In this document: positions 17,629-27,664 of the stretch, one piece after another
How positions within the stretch are numbered: position 1 is the first letter of the stretch
How the letters are laid out: each line of letters starts with the position of its first letter
IMG/VR virus record: IMGVR_UViG_3300031851_000056
Coordinates: 1-40,092 of that record
Reading direction: 5' to 3' (one strand)
DNA length: 40,092 nucleotides
From: a virus
The notes under the pieces: model-generated
What the model was told of the DNA's origin: nothing
Databases searched by the model: none
What the model saw: only the letters and a program-made list of their open reading frames with translations
Made by a program: the position numbers and the translations under genes

Positions 17629-17982
17629 ATGAGTGCAGCTAACTACGACCTAGTGATTGACCAAGGATCGACTTTTGCTATTGACTTAACAGTCAAGGTA
17701 GCGGGAATAGCTAAAGATCTTACAGGCTACGCTGCTCGTGCAAAAATTAAAACCAGCAAAAGTGCAACCTCAGATGCTGCTGAATTTACTTGTACTATAC
17801 CAGCACCTTTAACAGATGGTATAGTAAAGATGGAGCTTTTGCCCGCTATTACAGCTAATCTTGCGCCCGGCCAGTACTTTTATGACTTAGAAATACACAC
17901 ACCCGATAATGTCACGGTTAAGAGACTTATCGAAGGCACAGTAAATCTTACTGCGGGAATTACGGTGGGAGCTAGTGGCTGA
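17629..17982 (+). CDS. Small fibre-base protein, BppU N-terminal-like beta-sandwich
   Basis: The 117-residue protein has the pattern YDLVIDQGSTFAIDLTV … DLTGYAARAKIK … LAPGQYFYDLEIHTPD, seen in N-terminal domains of BppU-type baseplate proteins and in small phage proteins next to fibre genes. In those the beta-sandwich docks receptor-binding parts onto the tail tip. Here it stands alone as the first gene of the fibre operon, with GGAG seven bases before ATG and the promoter immediately upstream. Its end overlaps the next gene by eight bases. The attachment role is inferred from family and position. Confidence 0.6.
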   Translation: MSAANYDLVIDQGSTFAIDLTVKVAGIAKDLTGYAARAKIKTSKSATSDAAEFTCTIPAPLTDGIVKMELLPAITANLAPGQYFYDLEIHTPDNVTVKRLIEGTVNLTAGITVGASG

Positions 17983-18397
17983 ACAAAATACTACTCAAGT
18001 AAATGTAACCGAAGAAGTAAACGAGCTTACCGTACTTGGAGCCAGCGCTATAACAGTAGATATTGTAGGCGACGAGACAGATTTAGTAGTGAACAACTTT
18101 GCTCTTCCTATTAATGCTTCTGCTTCTAACGTATACTTTGCGCCCTATGGCCAAATTACAGCAACTAATATTAATGAAGCTGTAAAGCAACTAGCAGATT
18201 TAGCTTCTTATTCACAAGACAATACACCTGCCGCAATCGGCGGCTCCTCTGTAAGTGAGGGAAATATTTGGTATGATACTGATGATGACCAAATAAAAAT
18301 ATATCGCGAAACTAGTACTGGCAACTTTGAGTGGGTACCTATAATTGTAGGTGCAGCTGGAGATGACTCGGACACACTAGACGCAGGGGCCTTTTAA
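17975..18397 (+). CDS. Small fibre-associated protein with VNVTEEVNELTV motif
   Basis: This 140-residue protein starts at GTG inside the previous gene (eight-base overlap) after GGGAG, so the two are coupled. Its N-terminus VNVTEEVNELTV resembles short beta motifs found at the start of phage fibre-associated proteins. The middle contains ATNINEAVKQLADLA, a probable helix. The C-terminal part GNIWYDTDDDQIKIYRE … FEWVPI is a diverged copy of the (L/M)WxDT…YIYY…QWVE module found in four later genes. It probably belongs to the fibre base or neck of the adhesion complex. No enzymatic motif was seen. Confidence 0.55.
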   Translation: MAEQNTTQVNVTEEVNELTVLGASAITVDIVGDETDLVVNNFALPINASASNVYFAPYGQITATNINEAVKQLADLASYSQDNTPAAIGGSSVSEGNIWYDTDDDQIKIYRETSTGNFEWVPIIVGAAGDDSDTLDAGAF

Positions 18398-18415
18398 GGC
18401 CGCCCGGAGTTACAG

Positions 18416-20161
18416 ATGGCTCAAACAATTAGAATCAAACGCAGTAGTTCAACCGCGGCACCTAGTACCTTGGTCGCAGGTGAGTTAGCATACTCTGACA
18501 GTAGTGATAAACTATGGATCGGGGCACCTGCAGACAATGCTGTTATTGCAATTGGTGGTAAGTTGTACACTGATATGCTCGACCACACTGCAGGTACGCT
18601 TACTCTTAGCAGCGCTATTGTCGTAGATGCTAATAGCAAAATCGATCAGCTTAAAACTGCAAATCTTACTATAAATGCTAATGCTATTACTTCTGGTAGT
18701 GGTGATATTGATTTAGTTGCTGCAGGCAACCTCGATATTGATGCAGGTACTCTTGATTTTACTACGCAAGCAACCGAATTTAGCATTAAAGACAACGAAG
18801 CTAACTCTATAACCTTCAAAGAAAACAATAATAAATATCTTACTCTCGTAACTACAAACTCGGCTGAAGGCGTAGTCTTAGACAAGCCGCTTACTATTGG
18901 CTTAGACGGTACCGCAGGCTTTACTCTGCCTACTGTTGATGGTACTAATCTTCAAGCCTTAGTGACAGATGGCTCAGGCGCAGTTACTTGGGCAAATGTA
19001 ACTACTGTTCTTAGAATTAGCGGTGACTCAGGAGTTGCAGACGTATCTGGAGAAACCGCAGCGTATACTATCTCTGGCACAGATGCTATAGATACAGCCG
19101 CAAGTGGTACTGAATTAGCAATTTCTATCAAGTCTGCTTCATATACTCAACTAGGCGCATCTAAGTTTGATTCTACAGACTTTACAGTTACAGCAGGAGC
19201 TGTAGTTGTTAATCCAACTACTATAGGTAGTACTCAAGTAAACCCTGGTGAGACTACTACGGCATTTGCAGGTTTAACTCAATTAGACGTTGACAATCTT
19301 ACACTAAATGGTAATACTGTATCAACTACTAATAGCAATGGTAACTTAGAGTTAGCTCCCCAAGGAAATGGCGTTGTAAATGTTCCTGCTTCCTATAAAG
19401 ATAGACCTAATTTTGGTACAAACTCCTTAGTACCAAAAGCTTATGTAGACGCTGTAAAACAAGCACTAGATATAAAAGCTTCTGCTAAAGTTGCAACTAC
19501 TGCAAACTTAGCTTATACTTATGCTAATGGAGCAGGTACTTTAACAGCAGGTAGTGTAGGGGCGGTTTCTATAGATGGAGTAGCCTTAGACACTGCTCAT
19601 GTTGCAGACGTACCAGGTACTCCGGGCGTTCCTCAAAGAGTTCTTGTAAAAGATCAGACCGATGCTTTTCAAAACGGTATTTATAATGTAACTACTGTAG
19701 GAGATGGTTCCAATGCGTTAGTACTTACTCGTAGTATAGATGCTGATACTGACGAAGATCTTACTGGCGGAACATTTGTTTTCGTTGAAGCTGGAACCGT
19801 AGGCGGTAATAACGGATTTGTATTTACACACGACGGTATACCCACACTAGGCACCACCGCTCTTCCTGTATCCCAGTTTTCAGGTGCAGGCCAGGTTATA
19901 ACAGGCACTGGCTTAGTTAAGACTGGAAATGAAATAAATATAGGATCAAGTCCTACAATTTTGTCACAAGCTGATCAAGTCGAGATTAGGGGTATTACTA
20001 CTACAGCAATTGGTGATTTACTAATAGGTGCTGCATCTGACGCAGGGTATACTCGTCTTGTCAAGCCTTCTGGGGACGTAACAGCTTCTGATTACGTACT
20101 GAGCATGGGCACTAATGGTGTCGCTGCATGGGGCAACATATTAGATGGCGGCACATTCTAA
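18416..20161 (+). CDS. Tail fibre protein (581 residues)
   Basis: The N-terminus MAQTIRIKRSSSTAAPSTL followed by GELAYSDSSDKLWIG is the widespread phage fibre start domain (I.(L/I)KR(S/T)…L..GE(L/V)A…), also at the start of the gene at 20218. The middle has beta repeats (GDIDLVAAGNLDIDAGTLD, NLELAPQGNGVVNVPASY) of the kind seen in trimeric fibre shafts. Residues ~335-490 form a known marine-phage fibre domain: VPKAYVDAVKQALDIKASA, then SIDGVAL, RVLVKDQTDAFQNGIYNV and FVFVEAGTVGGNNGFVFTH. The C-terminus ends GVAAWGNILDGGTF. GGAG before the ATG supports the start. No intramolecular chaperone or enzyme signature was found. It probably forms one of the fibres on the tip. Confidence 0.82.
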   Translation: MAQTIRIKRSSSTAAPSTLVAGELAYSDSSDKLWIGAPADNAVIAIGGKLYTDMLDHTAGTLTLSSAIVVDANSKIDQLKTANLTINANAITSGSGDIDLVAAGNLDIDAGTLDFTTQATEFSIKDNEANSITFKENNNKYLTLVTTNSAEGVVLDKPLTIGLDGTAGFTLPTVDGTNLQALVTDGSGAVTWANVTTVLRISGDSGVADVSGETAAYTISGTDAIDTAASGTELAISIKSASYTQLGASKFDSTDFTVTAGAVVVNPTTIGSTQVNPGETTTAFAGLTQLDVDNLTLNGNTVSTTNSNGNLELAPQGNGVVNVPASYKDRPNFGTNSLVPKAYVDAVKQALDIKASAKVATTANLAYTYANGAGTLTAGSVGAVSIDGVALDTAHVADVPGTPGVPQRVLVKDQTDAFQNGIYNVTTVGDGSNALVLTRSIDADTDEDLTGGTFVFVEAGTVGGNNGFVFTHDGIPTLGTTALPVSQFSGAGQVITGTGLVKTGNEINIGSSPTILSQADQVEIRGITTTAIGDLLIGAASDAGYTRLVKPSGDVTASDYVLSMGTNGVAAWGNILDGGTF

Positions 20162-20187
20162 ATAGAATACTCTACATAAAATTCTCC

Positions 20188-20199
20188 GCGTATATACGC
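20188..20199. other. 12-base perfect palindrome between fibre genes
   Basis: GCGTATATACGC reads the same on both strands and lies in the 56-base gap before the gene at 20218, flanked on both sides by AATTC-type sequence. It could be a binding site for a dimeric protein or a weak RNA hairpin. No function can be assigned. Confidence 0.3.
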
Positions 20200-20217
20200 A
20201 ATTCTTAGGAGAGCCAA

Positions 20218-20511
20218 ATGGCACAAACTATCAAATTAAAGCGGACTTCCACAGCGGGGTCCGCTCCTACGACCGCACAACTTGCTCTTGGAGAAGTTGC
20301 TATAAATACCTATGATGGCGACATGTACATCAAGAAAAATGTTTCTGGCACTGAGAGTATCGTACACCTTAACAGAGGTTCTGTTTTTTTCACACAATCA
20401 GCCTCCGCCCCTTCTAGTCCATTGGAAGGAGATATGTGGCGTGACGAAGACGATCTAAAAACTTATATCTACTACAATGACGGTAGCTCATCTCAATGGG
20501 TAGAAATCTAG
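20218..20511 (+). CDS. Short fibre-like protein with shared N- and C-terminal modules
   Basis: The 97 residues consist of two modules only. The first is the fibre start domain (MAQTIKLKRTSTAGSAPTT, then LALGEVAINTYDGDMYIKK), close to the start of the 581-residue fibre. The second is the ASAPSSPLEGDMWRDEDD … TYIYYNDGSSSQWVEI module that recurs in later genes. It therefore looks like a minimal fibre piece, perhaps a cap, spacer or relic of a longer fibre. AGGAG lies nine bases before the ATG, and the next gene starts nine bases after the stop, so it appears to be expressed as part of the operon. Confidence 0.65.
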   Translation: MAQTIKLKRTSTAGSAPTTAQLALGEVAINTYDGDMYIKKNVSGTESIVHLNRGSVFFTQSASAPSSPLEGDMWRDEDDLKTYIYYNDGSSSQWVEI

Positions 20512-20520
20512 GGGCGCTTT

Positions 20521-23500
20521 ATGGCATTATCATTTCCTTCCAGTCCAAGTAATGGCGATACCGTAACAGCGGGCAATATTACTTGGACTTTTAACTCTTC
20601 TAAAGGCGTTTGGCAGAACAACGTTATCGGTCTGTCTGGCGCTTCTATAACTATTGCTGCCGACTCAGGCTCTGATGATCTTCTCACTCTAGGAGAAGAT
20701 ACTTTAACAATAGCAGGCGGTACGGGTTTAACAAGTACTGTTTCTGACAATCAAATATCTATAGCACTTGACAATACTGCCGTTTCTGCTGGACAGTACG
20801 GAGCGTCTAATGCTATTCCTCAGATCACAGTCGACGCACAAGGTCGAGTAACAAGTATAGCTACTGTAGATAATACTCCTACTGCGGAAATAGGCGTAGA
20901 AGACTCTATTATGGCTGCTACTGAAATAGTATCTGGCACAGCTTATGTTATAAAAGGGCTGGGAAATACGAACTGGGTAAGTCTAGGTGCAACAAGTGTA
21001 ACAGCCCCTAATTTAGTTAATGGCACACAATATATAATTACCTCAGTAGGGAATACTACTAACTGGACTGCTGTAGGTGCTGATAATACCCCCGCTGTAG
21101 GAGAGATTTTTACAGCAAATACAACGGGAGCAACAGGAAACGGTACCGGCACCGCTTTACAGACAGCTTTTACTGCATCAGGAAATGGTTCGGGTACCGG
21201 CACGGTAATGTTAAACTCTACCCACTTTGTGACTTTTGTAGATTCTCGTACGGGAACTTCAGATATCTTTGCTAGTTCTGCAATGACATACAATCCCGGC
21301 ACAAATACTTTTCAGGCAGGCAATGTTAACGGCTCATTTAGTGGATCGTTTTCAGGAGAATTTGCGGGAACCTTTACAGGTGTAAGTAGTTCAGCTTCTG
21401 TTGCTCAAACAATTAGCATTGTTAATAATGCTGGTGATGATGAAAGTATGTTTCTCATCTTGGCAGACGGCAATTCGGGAGTAAGAAATTTAGAAGGAAG
21501 CTCGGGCTTATTTTATAATCCGAACAGTACTATTCTTACTTCTCCTAAATTTGCTGGAGCTTTAACAGGTAATGTAACTGGTCAAGTATCCACACTAACA
21601 AACCATGACACTTCCGGCTTATCAGAAGACTCAAACGCAACAGTAACAAGTGGTACAATGTACTACACAGATGCTAGAGTCGCCACGAAGATTAACTCCT
21701 ATGTGACTGGATCCACTGGAATTACTGTAACCAACGGAAGCGTAAGTTTAAACGATACCACAGTAACCGGCACTAGTTATGGAAGTGCCAGTGAAGTACC
21801 TACCTATACAGTAGATGCTCAGGGTAGACTAACGGAAGCGGCAAATGTAACGATAGCAATACCGTCTACACAAATTACAGATTTCACAACAGCGGTAGAA
21901 GCAACTTTAAGTGTTGCTGGCAGTCAAACCGGAGATGGAAGTCTAACATATGACAATACCACTGGAGTATTTACATATACTGGTCCAAGTGCTTCAGAAA
22001 CAAGAGCACATATAACAGGTGGTACTGGAGTAACGATTACTAACGGCTCTATTGCTATTGATCAATCAGTTGCTACAACTGCCAATGTAGAATTTAATCA
22101 GGTAACAGCAGACTTAGTCGGCAACGCAGATACAGCTACTAGTGCGGCTGCTCTAACTACAGCTGTATCTATAGGCGGAGTATCTTTCGACGGTAGTGAA
22201 AGCATTCCCCTACCAGGTGTTAATGCTACGGGTAATCAGAACACCACCGGTAATGCAACCACAGCTACTACAGCTACTACAGCTGGGAGCTGGACTAATG
22301 CAGTAAATCTTACATTAACAGGAGCAATAACAGGTACAGCTAGTGTTCAAGGTACCGGTAATGTAACACTCGATACTAGCCTGGGGGGAACTTCAGGTAC
22401 AGTAACTATAGGTGCAGGTACTGACTCTACTCAAGATTTATCTTTTAGTACATCAGGCGCTCGTCTAGATATTGACGGAACTGCTAATGAAATAGACGCC
22501 ACTGTAAGTAAAACAGGCGAAGTAGTCACAGTACAACTAGGCTTGCCTAGCGATGTAACTATTGGGAATAATCTTTCTGTAACTAACGATTTCAGTGTGG
22601 CTACAAATAAATTTACTGTAGACGGTACAACAGGAAATACTGTAATTGCAGGAAACCTGACAATTCAAGGTACTACCACTACAGTTGATTCCAACACTGT
22701 TAACATTGGCGATAACATTATTGTTCTTAATGCTGACGAAGATGGTACTCCATCTCAGAATGCAGGAATAGAAATAGAAAGAGGAAATCAAACTAATGCC
22801 TCTTTCTTGTGGGACGAAGCTAATGATTATTGGACTACGGGCGCGTCTCATGGGTTAAATGTACCAGCATTAACAGCTACCAACATTACAGGCAATGTTG
22901 CAGGCAATGTTACAGGCAATGTTACAGGTGATGTTACAGGTAATGTTCTTGATGCTGGCGGTAATAGTGTACTATCAATTGCTACCAGTACCTCCATATC
23001 TAAATTATCAGGTAAAGCGGATAGAGCTATACAAGTACTCACTAATGAGAGTACTGCAGCCACTTTATTCCCTGTAGCTTTCTTTAATACAGGGGGAACG
23101 ACAGAAGACCAAACCTTTGGGCAGGCCAGTGCAGGCACATTTAAAACAACGTTAACGGATTCTGATACACTAAAGTACCAGCCTAGCACGGGAACACTAT
23201 ACGCTTCTAATTTCTCAGGTAACGTTGCAGGTTCCTCTAGCTCCGCGTCTACAGTTGCTATAGGTCAAGAGTTCACGAGCAGTAGTGACCATTTTCTTAC
23301 TTTTGTAAACTCGTCAGATGCAGGCAATAGATCTGTAAAAGTAGATAGTTTACTAAAATTTGTTCCGGGTACTAATACTTTATACTCTACCAACTTTAAC
23401 GGAGCACTATCAGGTAATGCAACTACTGCCTCTGCTTTGGATACCGCAAAAACCATCACTCTAGGTGGTAATTTAACGGGTAGTGTATCTTTTGACGGAT

Positions 23501-26500
23501 CGGCAAATGTAACCCTCACGGCCACTCTTAATGCAATTGCATTGGATCAGATCTCAGCAGGTACTGTACAGATTAGTTCAGAGACTTTTGCTGATAACGA
23601 CTTTACTATAATGACCTCTGCTGCAATTCAAGATAAGATTGCTGCTGATATTGCAACTTATAACTATTCAACAACTACTGGTACAGTAACAAATGTTGGC
23701 GGCGGAGCAGGTCTTACTGGCTCAATTACAACAACGGGGGCATTAGCAGTCGGTGCCGGTACACACATTATTGTTAATACTAACGATATAGCAGTAGATG
23801 TCGCATCAGCAAATACAGCGAATAAAATCGTCGCTAGAGACAGTAGCGGTAACTTTAGTGCTGGTATAGTAACAGCAGACTTAGTTGGTGATGTAACGGG
23901 TAATGTAACAGGTAACGTATCGGGGTCTTCCGGCACTGTATCAAGTTTAAGTGGATTAACTACTGCTAATTTATCAGAGAATACTAATTTATACTACACA
24001 GATGACAGAGTTCAAACTAAAGCAAGAGCCTTATTAGAACACTCCAATCATGTCGGAGCGACCGTAGCATTTGATTCAACTTCTGATGAGTTGGAAATCA
24101 CTGTCACATCTTCCAGTAATCTAAGCCTACAAGATGCCTCTAATGCGGATAGTTCTCATTTTCTTACTTTTGCAGCAGGCGCGGATGGCTCTGAGGCCAT
24201 ACTTACCGACTCAGGGTTAACTTATAATCCTAGTAGTAATATTTTATCGGCAACTTCTTTCTCAGGAGGGTGGTCAGGAACAACAATTCCTGTAGCTAAG
24301 GGTGGCACTGGACTAACATCAGTAGCGGCTGACCAGATTATATATACTACAGGCGCAGATACGTTTGGCTCCTCCGATATATCTTCGTTCGGTAGAACCA
24401 TAATCGATGATGCTGACGCATCAGCGGCCAGGACTACACTCGGCATAGGGTCTATAGCAACTCAGTCCTATACTTCTGTAAATATAGATGGTGGTGCAAT
24501 AGACGGCACTATTATTGGGGGAACGACTAAGGCGGCAGGTAGTTTTACAACTATTAATGCTACTGGTACAATTACAGGCAACTTATCCGGTAATGTTACG
24601 GGTAACGTATCAGGGACTTCTGGTTCAACAACGGGTAATGCTGCTACAGCTACAGCTTTAGCAACTGCTCAAAACTTTAGTATAACGGGCGATGTAACAG
24701 CTTCTGCAATTAGTTTTAATGGAACAAGTGCCGTTGCACTAAATACCACTCTAGCGACTACTATGAATAGTGCTAATGCTGCTACTACTCCGGGTACTTT
24801 TGGTTCAGGAACAACAATACCTCAAATAACAGTAGATGCTAAGGGAAGAGTTACCTCTGTAGCCACTGTTGCTGCAAGTTCTAGTTCCTCTCAAACAATA
24901 TCTGACGGCACCAACACAGATGCAGTAACTGCAGGTACGGATACATTAACGTTCTCTGGGGGAGAGGGAATAACTACCGCTGTTACTAATAACCAGGTAA
25001 CTATATCAGCAGAACTTGCTACAGCATCAAATAAAGGTGTTGCATCCTTTGATACGACAAACTTTTCCGTTTCTGGCGGCGCAGTAACTATTAACCCAGA
25101 AAGAGTACAAGATATAGTCGGTGCAATGGTTAGCTCCAACACTGAGAGCGGGATTACTGTTGTTTATCAGGATGATGATGGCACGTTAGATTTTGACGTT
25201 AATGACTTCACTATCACATTAGGCAATGATTTATCAGGAAACCTAACAATTACAGACCTAGCAGGTGGAACGTTGAACGCAACTATTGCTGACAACGCCG
25301 TAGCTCTAGGCACTAAAACAACAGGTAACTATGTCGCTACAATAGCTGATGCAGGCAATTCACATATTACTGTAGCCAACTCAGGCTCTGAAAGCGCTGC
25401 AGTCACTCTAAATATTGCAGATAGTGCGATTGATACGGATCAGATTGCTACCGACGCCGTAACTCTAGGAACTAAAACAACAGGTAATTATGTAGCAACT
25501 ATTGCAGACGCAGGTAACAGTGCAATAACAGTAGCTAACAGTGGCACTGAAACAGCAGCAGTAACATTAGATATTGCAGCAGAAGGTGTAGGCACTGCAG
25601 AAATTGAAAATTTAGCTGTTACTTCTGCTAAACTTGCAGATGATGCCGTTACTAACGCTAAACTAGATAGTACTACAAATTTTGAAGCTGTAAACTCGGA
25701 TGTTATTAGAACCGGTGCTATTACTACTGTTAAAATTGCAGATGATGCTGTTACTAGCGCTAAATTAGATACTAATATTCAAATTGCGGGTAATTTAACA
25801 GTTGATGGCAATTTGACAGTATCAGGAACCAGAGTACAAGTAGATGTAGAAACTCTGTCTGTAGAAGACTCCCTGATAGATCTGGCTAGAAATAACAGTA
25901 CGACTGATGCAGTTGATATTGGTTTATACGGCCTCTATGATACGACAGGCTCCCAAGATGTATATGGAGGCTTATTTAGAGATGCCTCTGACTCAGGCAA
26001 ATGGAAACTATTTAAGGATCTACAGACAGAACCCACTAGTACCGTTCTTGTAACAGGCACAGGGTATACTACAGGCACACTAGTTGCTGATATTGAAGGT
26101 AATGTTACTGGAGACGTTACTGGAGCAGCTACAAAAGTAACAGTTATAGCGGATAACAATACTAACTCTACTAATAACATTACTTTTGTCAATGCAGCCA
26201 GCGGTGACAGACAGGTCAGAACAGATAATCAATTAACTTATAATCCTAGTACGGGTACTCTAGCCGCAGGTAATATACAGGGTAGCTTGTTTGGTAACCT
26301 TGTAGGTAATGTTACTGGTAATATATCTGGCAACGTAACAGGTACAATTACAGGTGATACTTCAGGTAACTCGGGCACGGCAACAGCACTACAAAATTCC
26401 AGAAACTTTACTGTAGGTAGTACAGATGTAGCTTTTGATGGGTCGGCAGACGCAGACCTTACAGAAGCAGTACAAGATACAGTAGGAGCAATGTTTAGCT

Positions 26501-27660
26501 CAAATACTGAAAATGGTGTTACAGTAACATACGCAGATGTAGACGGTACAATAGACTTAACAGCTACTGCACTTTACAACGGTACTACAAAACAACTGGA
26601 AACTACCTCCACGGGGTTGCAAGTTTTTGGTACTATTCTTCCAGACGCTACGGAAACTTACGATTTAGGATCTCCTACTAAGAGATTTAGAAGAGGCTAT
26701 TTCGATGAAGGTACTATATTCTTAGGCACACAAGAACTTACTGCTGATAGTACCGGTATTTCTGTTTCTGGAAACTTTACCGCTAATAATATTACTGGTA
26801 CACTAACAGGTAACGCCACGGGTACAGCTTCTAGCTTAGCCACAAGTAGAAACATAACTATAGGCTCAGTAGCTCATGCTTTTGATGGGTCAGCCGATGT
26901 TGACCTAACCGAAGCTATCCAAGACACCGTAGGTGCCATGTTTAGCAGTAATACGGAAACTAATATTACTGCAACATATCAAGATTCTGATGGTACTATA
27001 GACTTAGCTGTTACGGCCGCTTCGTCAGCAGGTGGAGTAACTTCTGGAGGCAGTGTTGTAACTACTAGCGATAGCGCTCCTTCTAGCCCTAACGATGGAG
27101 CCCTCTGGTTCGATACAACCGGCTTAAAAATGTACGTCTACTATGCTGATGGCAGCTCGTCTCAGTGGGTAGAGAGTACACCAGGAGCAGGAGCAAGCTC
27201 AGATTCAGCTGCAGTAAGTATAAGTGAGACAGGCCCCTCTAATCCTGACGAGGGTGCCCTGTGGTTTGACCCAAGTAACTTAACACCTTATATCTATTAT
27301 AATGATGGAAATAGTTCTCAATGGGTTGAACTTACACCCGCGCCTTCAGGAGCAGGAGGAAGTGGGGTAGTTAAGTTTGCAGAACAAGCAGCTTCCGCAA
27401 CACTTGTAGCAGGCAACAAAAAAATAGTAGATACTTCTTCGTCAGCTATTACATTGACTCTCCCAGGCACGGCGTCCATTGGAGATGAAGTGCATATAAT
27501 TGATGGTACAGGAAATGCTTCTACTAACAATATAACTATAGCTAGAAATGGGCATAAAATTCAGGGTGCTGCGGAGAACTTAATAGTCTCTACTGATAGA
27601 GCGGCCTTTCAGTTAGTATACTATAACGCTAATAACGGCTGGGTTCTCATAAATAGGTAA
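20521..27660 (+). CDS. Very long tail fibre protein (2,379 residues)
   Basis: This is the largest gene in the window and probably forms a long trimeric fibre. It begins with the shared anchor module (residues 1-36: MALSFPSSPSNGDTVTAGN, ending KGVWQ). Then come two copies of a GTAYVIKGLGNTNW-type domain (~136-235), many short beta repeats with TGNVTGNV, a module at ~717-772 (TTTTVDSNTVNIGDNIIVL, then QNAGIEIERGNQTNASFLWDE), a 53-residue duplication near ~1595-1700, three VQD(I/T)VGAM(V/F)SSNTE modules (~1530, 1982, 2131) and two LWFD…QWVE modules (~2182-2270). The last ~100 residues (VVKFAEQAASATLVAGN … FQLVYYNANNGWVLINR) look like a compact fibre tip. All parts are low-complexity Thr/Gly/Asn/Ser-rich. 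The receptor is unknown. AGGGG before the ATG supports the start. Confidence 0.85.
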   Translation: MALSFPSSPSNGDTVTAGNITWTFNSSKGVWQNNVIGLSGASITIAADSGSDDLLTLGEDTLTIAGGTGLTSTVSDNQISIALDNTAVSAGQYGASNAIPQITVDAQGRVTSIATVDNTPTAEIGVEDSIMAATEIVSGTAYVIKGLGNTNWVSLGATSVTAPNLVNGTQYIITSVGNTTNWTAVGADNTPAVGEIFTANTTGATGNGTGTALQTAFTASGNGSGTGTVMLNSTHFVTFVDSRTGTSDIFASSAMTYNPGTNTFQAGNVNGSFSGSFSGEFAGTFTGVSSSASVAQTISIVNNAGDDESMFLILADGNSGVRNLEGSSGLFYNPNSTILTSPKFAGALTGNVTGQVSTLTNHDTSGLSEDSNATVTSGTMYYTDARVATKINSYVTGSTGITVTNGSVSLNDTTVTGTSYGSASEVPTYTVDAQGRLTEAANVTIAIPSTQITDFTTAVEATLSVAGSQTGDGSLTYDNTTGVFTYTGPSASETRAHITGGTGVTITNGSIAIDQSVATTANVEFNQVTADLVGNADTATSAAALTTAVSIGGVSFDGSESIPLPGVNATGNQNTTGNATTATTATTAGSWTNAVNLTLTGAITGTASVQGTGNVTLDTSLGGTSGTVTIGAGTDSTQDLSFSTSGARLDIDGTANEIDATVSKTGEVVTVQLGLPSDVTIGNNLSVTNDFSVATNKFTVDGTTGNTVIAGNLTIQGTTTTVDSNTVNIGDNIIVLNADEDGTPSQNAGIEIERGNQTNASFLWDEANDYWTTGASHGLNVPALTATNITGNVAGNVTGNVTGDVTGNVLDAGGNSVLSIATSTSISKLSGKADRAIQVLTNESTAATLFPVAFFNTGGTTEDQTFGQASAGTFKTTLTDSDTLKYQPSTGTLYASNFSGNVAGSSSSASTVAIGQEFTSSSDHFLTFVNSSDAGNRSVKVDSLLKFVPGTNTLYSTNFNGALSGNATTASALDTAKTITLGGNLTGSVSFDGSANVTLTATLNAIALDQISAGTVQISSETFADNDFTIMTSAAIQDKIAADIATYNYSTTTGTVTNVGGGAGLTGSITTTGALAVGAGTHIIVNTNDIAVDVASANTANKIVARDSSGNFSAGIVTADLVGDVTGNVTGNVSGSSGTVSSLSGLTTANLSENTNLYYTDDRVQTKARALLEHSNHVGATVAFDSTSDELEITVTSSSNLSLQDASNADSSHFLTFAAGADGSEAILTDSGLTYNPSSNILSATSFSGGWSGTTIPVAKGGTGLTSVAADQIIYTTGADTFGSSDISSFGRTIIDDADASAARTTLGIGSIATQSYTSVNIDGGAIDGTIIGGTTKAAGSFTTINATGTITGNLSGNVTGNVSGTSGSTTGNAATATALATAQNFSITGDVTASAISFNGTSAVALNTTLATTMNSANAATTPGTFGSGTTIPQITVDAKGRVTSVATVAASSSSSQTISDGTNTDAVTAGTDTLTFSGGEGITTAVTNNQVTISAELATASNKGVASFDTTNFSVSGGAVTINPERVQDIVGAMVSSNTESGITVVYQDDDGTLDFDVNDFTITLGNDLSGNLTITDLAGGTLNATIADNAVALGTKTTGNYVATIADAGNSHITVANSGSESAAVTLNIADSAIDTDQIATDAVTLGTKTTGNYVATIADAGNSAITVANSGTETAAVTLDIAAEGVGTAEIENLAVTSAKLADDAVTNAKLDSTTNFEAVNSDVIRTGAITTVKIADDAVTSAKLDTNIQIAGNLTVDGNLTVSGTRVQVDVETLSVEDSLIDLARNNSTTDAVDIGLYGLYDTTGSQDVYGGLFRDASDSGKWKLFKDLQTEPTSTVLVTGTGYTTGTLVADIEGNVTGDVTGAATKVTVIADNNTNSTNNITFVNAASGDRQVRTDNQLTYNPSTGTLAAGNIQGSLFGNLVGNVTGNISGNVTGTITGDTSGNSGTATALQNSRNFTVGSTDVAFDGSADADLTEAVQDTVGAMFSSNTENGVTVTYADVDGTIDLTATALYNGTTKQLETTSTGLQVFGTILPDATETYDLGSPTKRFRRGYFDEGTIFLGTQELTADSTGISVSGNFTANNITGTLTGNATGTASSLATSRNITIGSVAHAFDGSADVDLTEAIQDTVGAMFSSNTETNITATYQDSDGTIDLAVTAASSAGGVTSGGSVVTTSDSAPSSPNDGALWFDTTGLKMYVYYADGSSSQWVESTPGAGASSDSAAVSISETGPSNPDEGALWFDPSNLTPYIYYNDGNSSQWVELTPAPSGAGGSGVVKFAEQAASATLVAGNKKIVDTSSSAITLTLPGTASIGDEVHIIDGTGNASTNNITIARNGHKIQGAAENLIVSTDRAAFQLVYYNANNGWVLINR
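22888..22947 (+). repeat. Five tandem copies of a 12-base unit coding for TGNV
   Basis: The unit ACAGG(C/T)AATGTT is repeated five times with few changes, coding for TGNV/AGNV/TGDV at residues ~790-809 of the long fibre. Similar TGNVTGNV stretches occur near 21570, 23890, 24590, 26095 and 26300. Being multiples of three, gains or losses would keep the frame. Confidence 0.85.
25306..25623 (+). repeat. Direct duplication of a 159-base (53-residue) unit in the long fibre
   Basis: The sequence starting CTCTAGG(C/A)ACTAAAACA at 25306 recurs at 25465, an offset of 159 bases. Both copies code for LGTKTTGNYVATIADAGN then ITVANSG(S/T)E(S/T)AAVTL. The copies are strongly similar in protein and diverged mostly at third positions, so the duplication is old but conserved. 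Confidence 0.8.
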
Positions 27661-27664
27661 TAAA

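Noticed and set aside
22888-22947. Short regular repeats that could suggest a CRISPR array
   Set aside because: The units are contiguous 12-base coding repeats in frame within a fibre gene, with no spacers.
22895-23077. Plus-strand 60-residue frame inside the long fibre
   Set aside because: It is a frame-shifted reading of the TGNV repeats (MLQAMLQAMLQVMLQV) and has no independent support.
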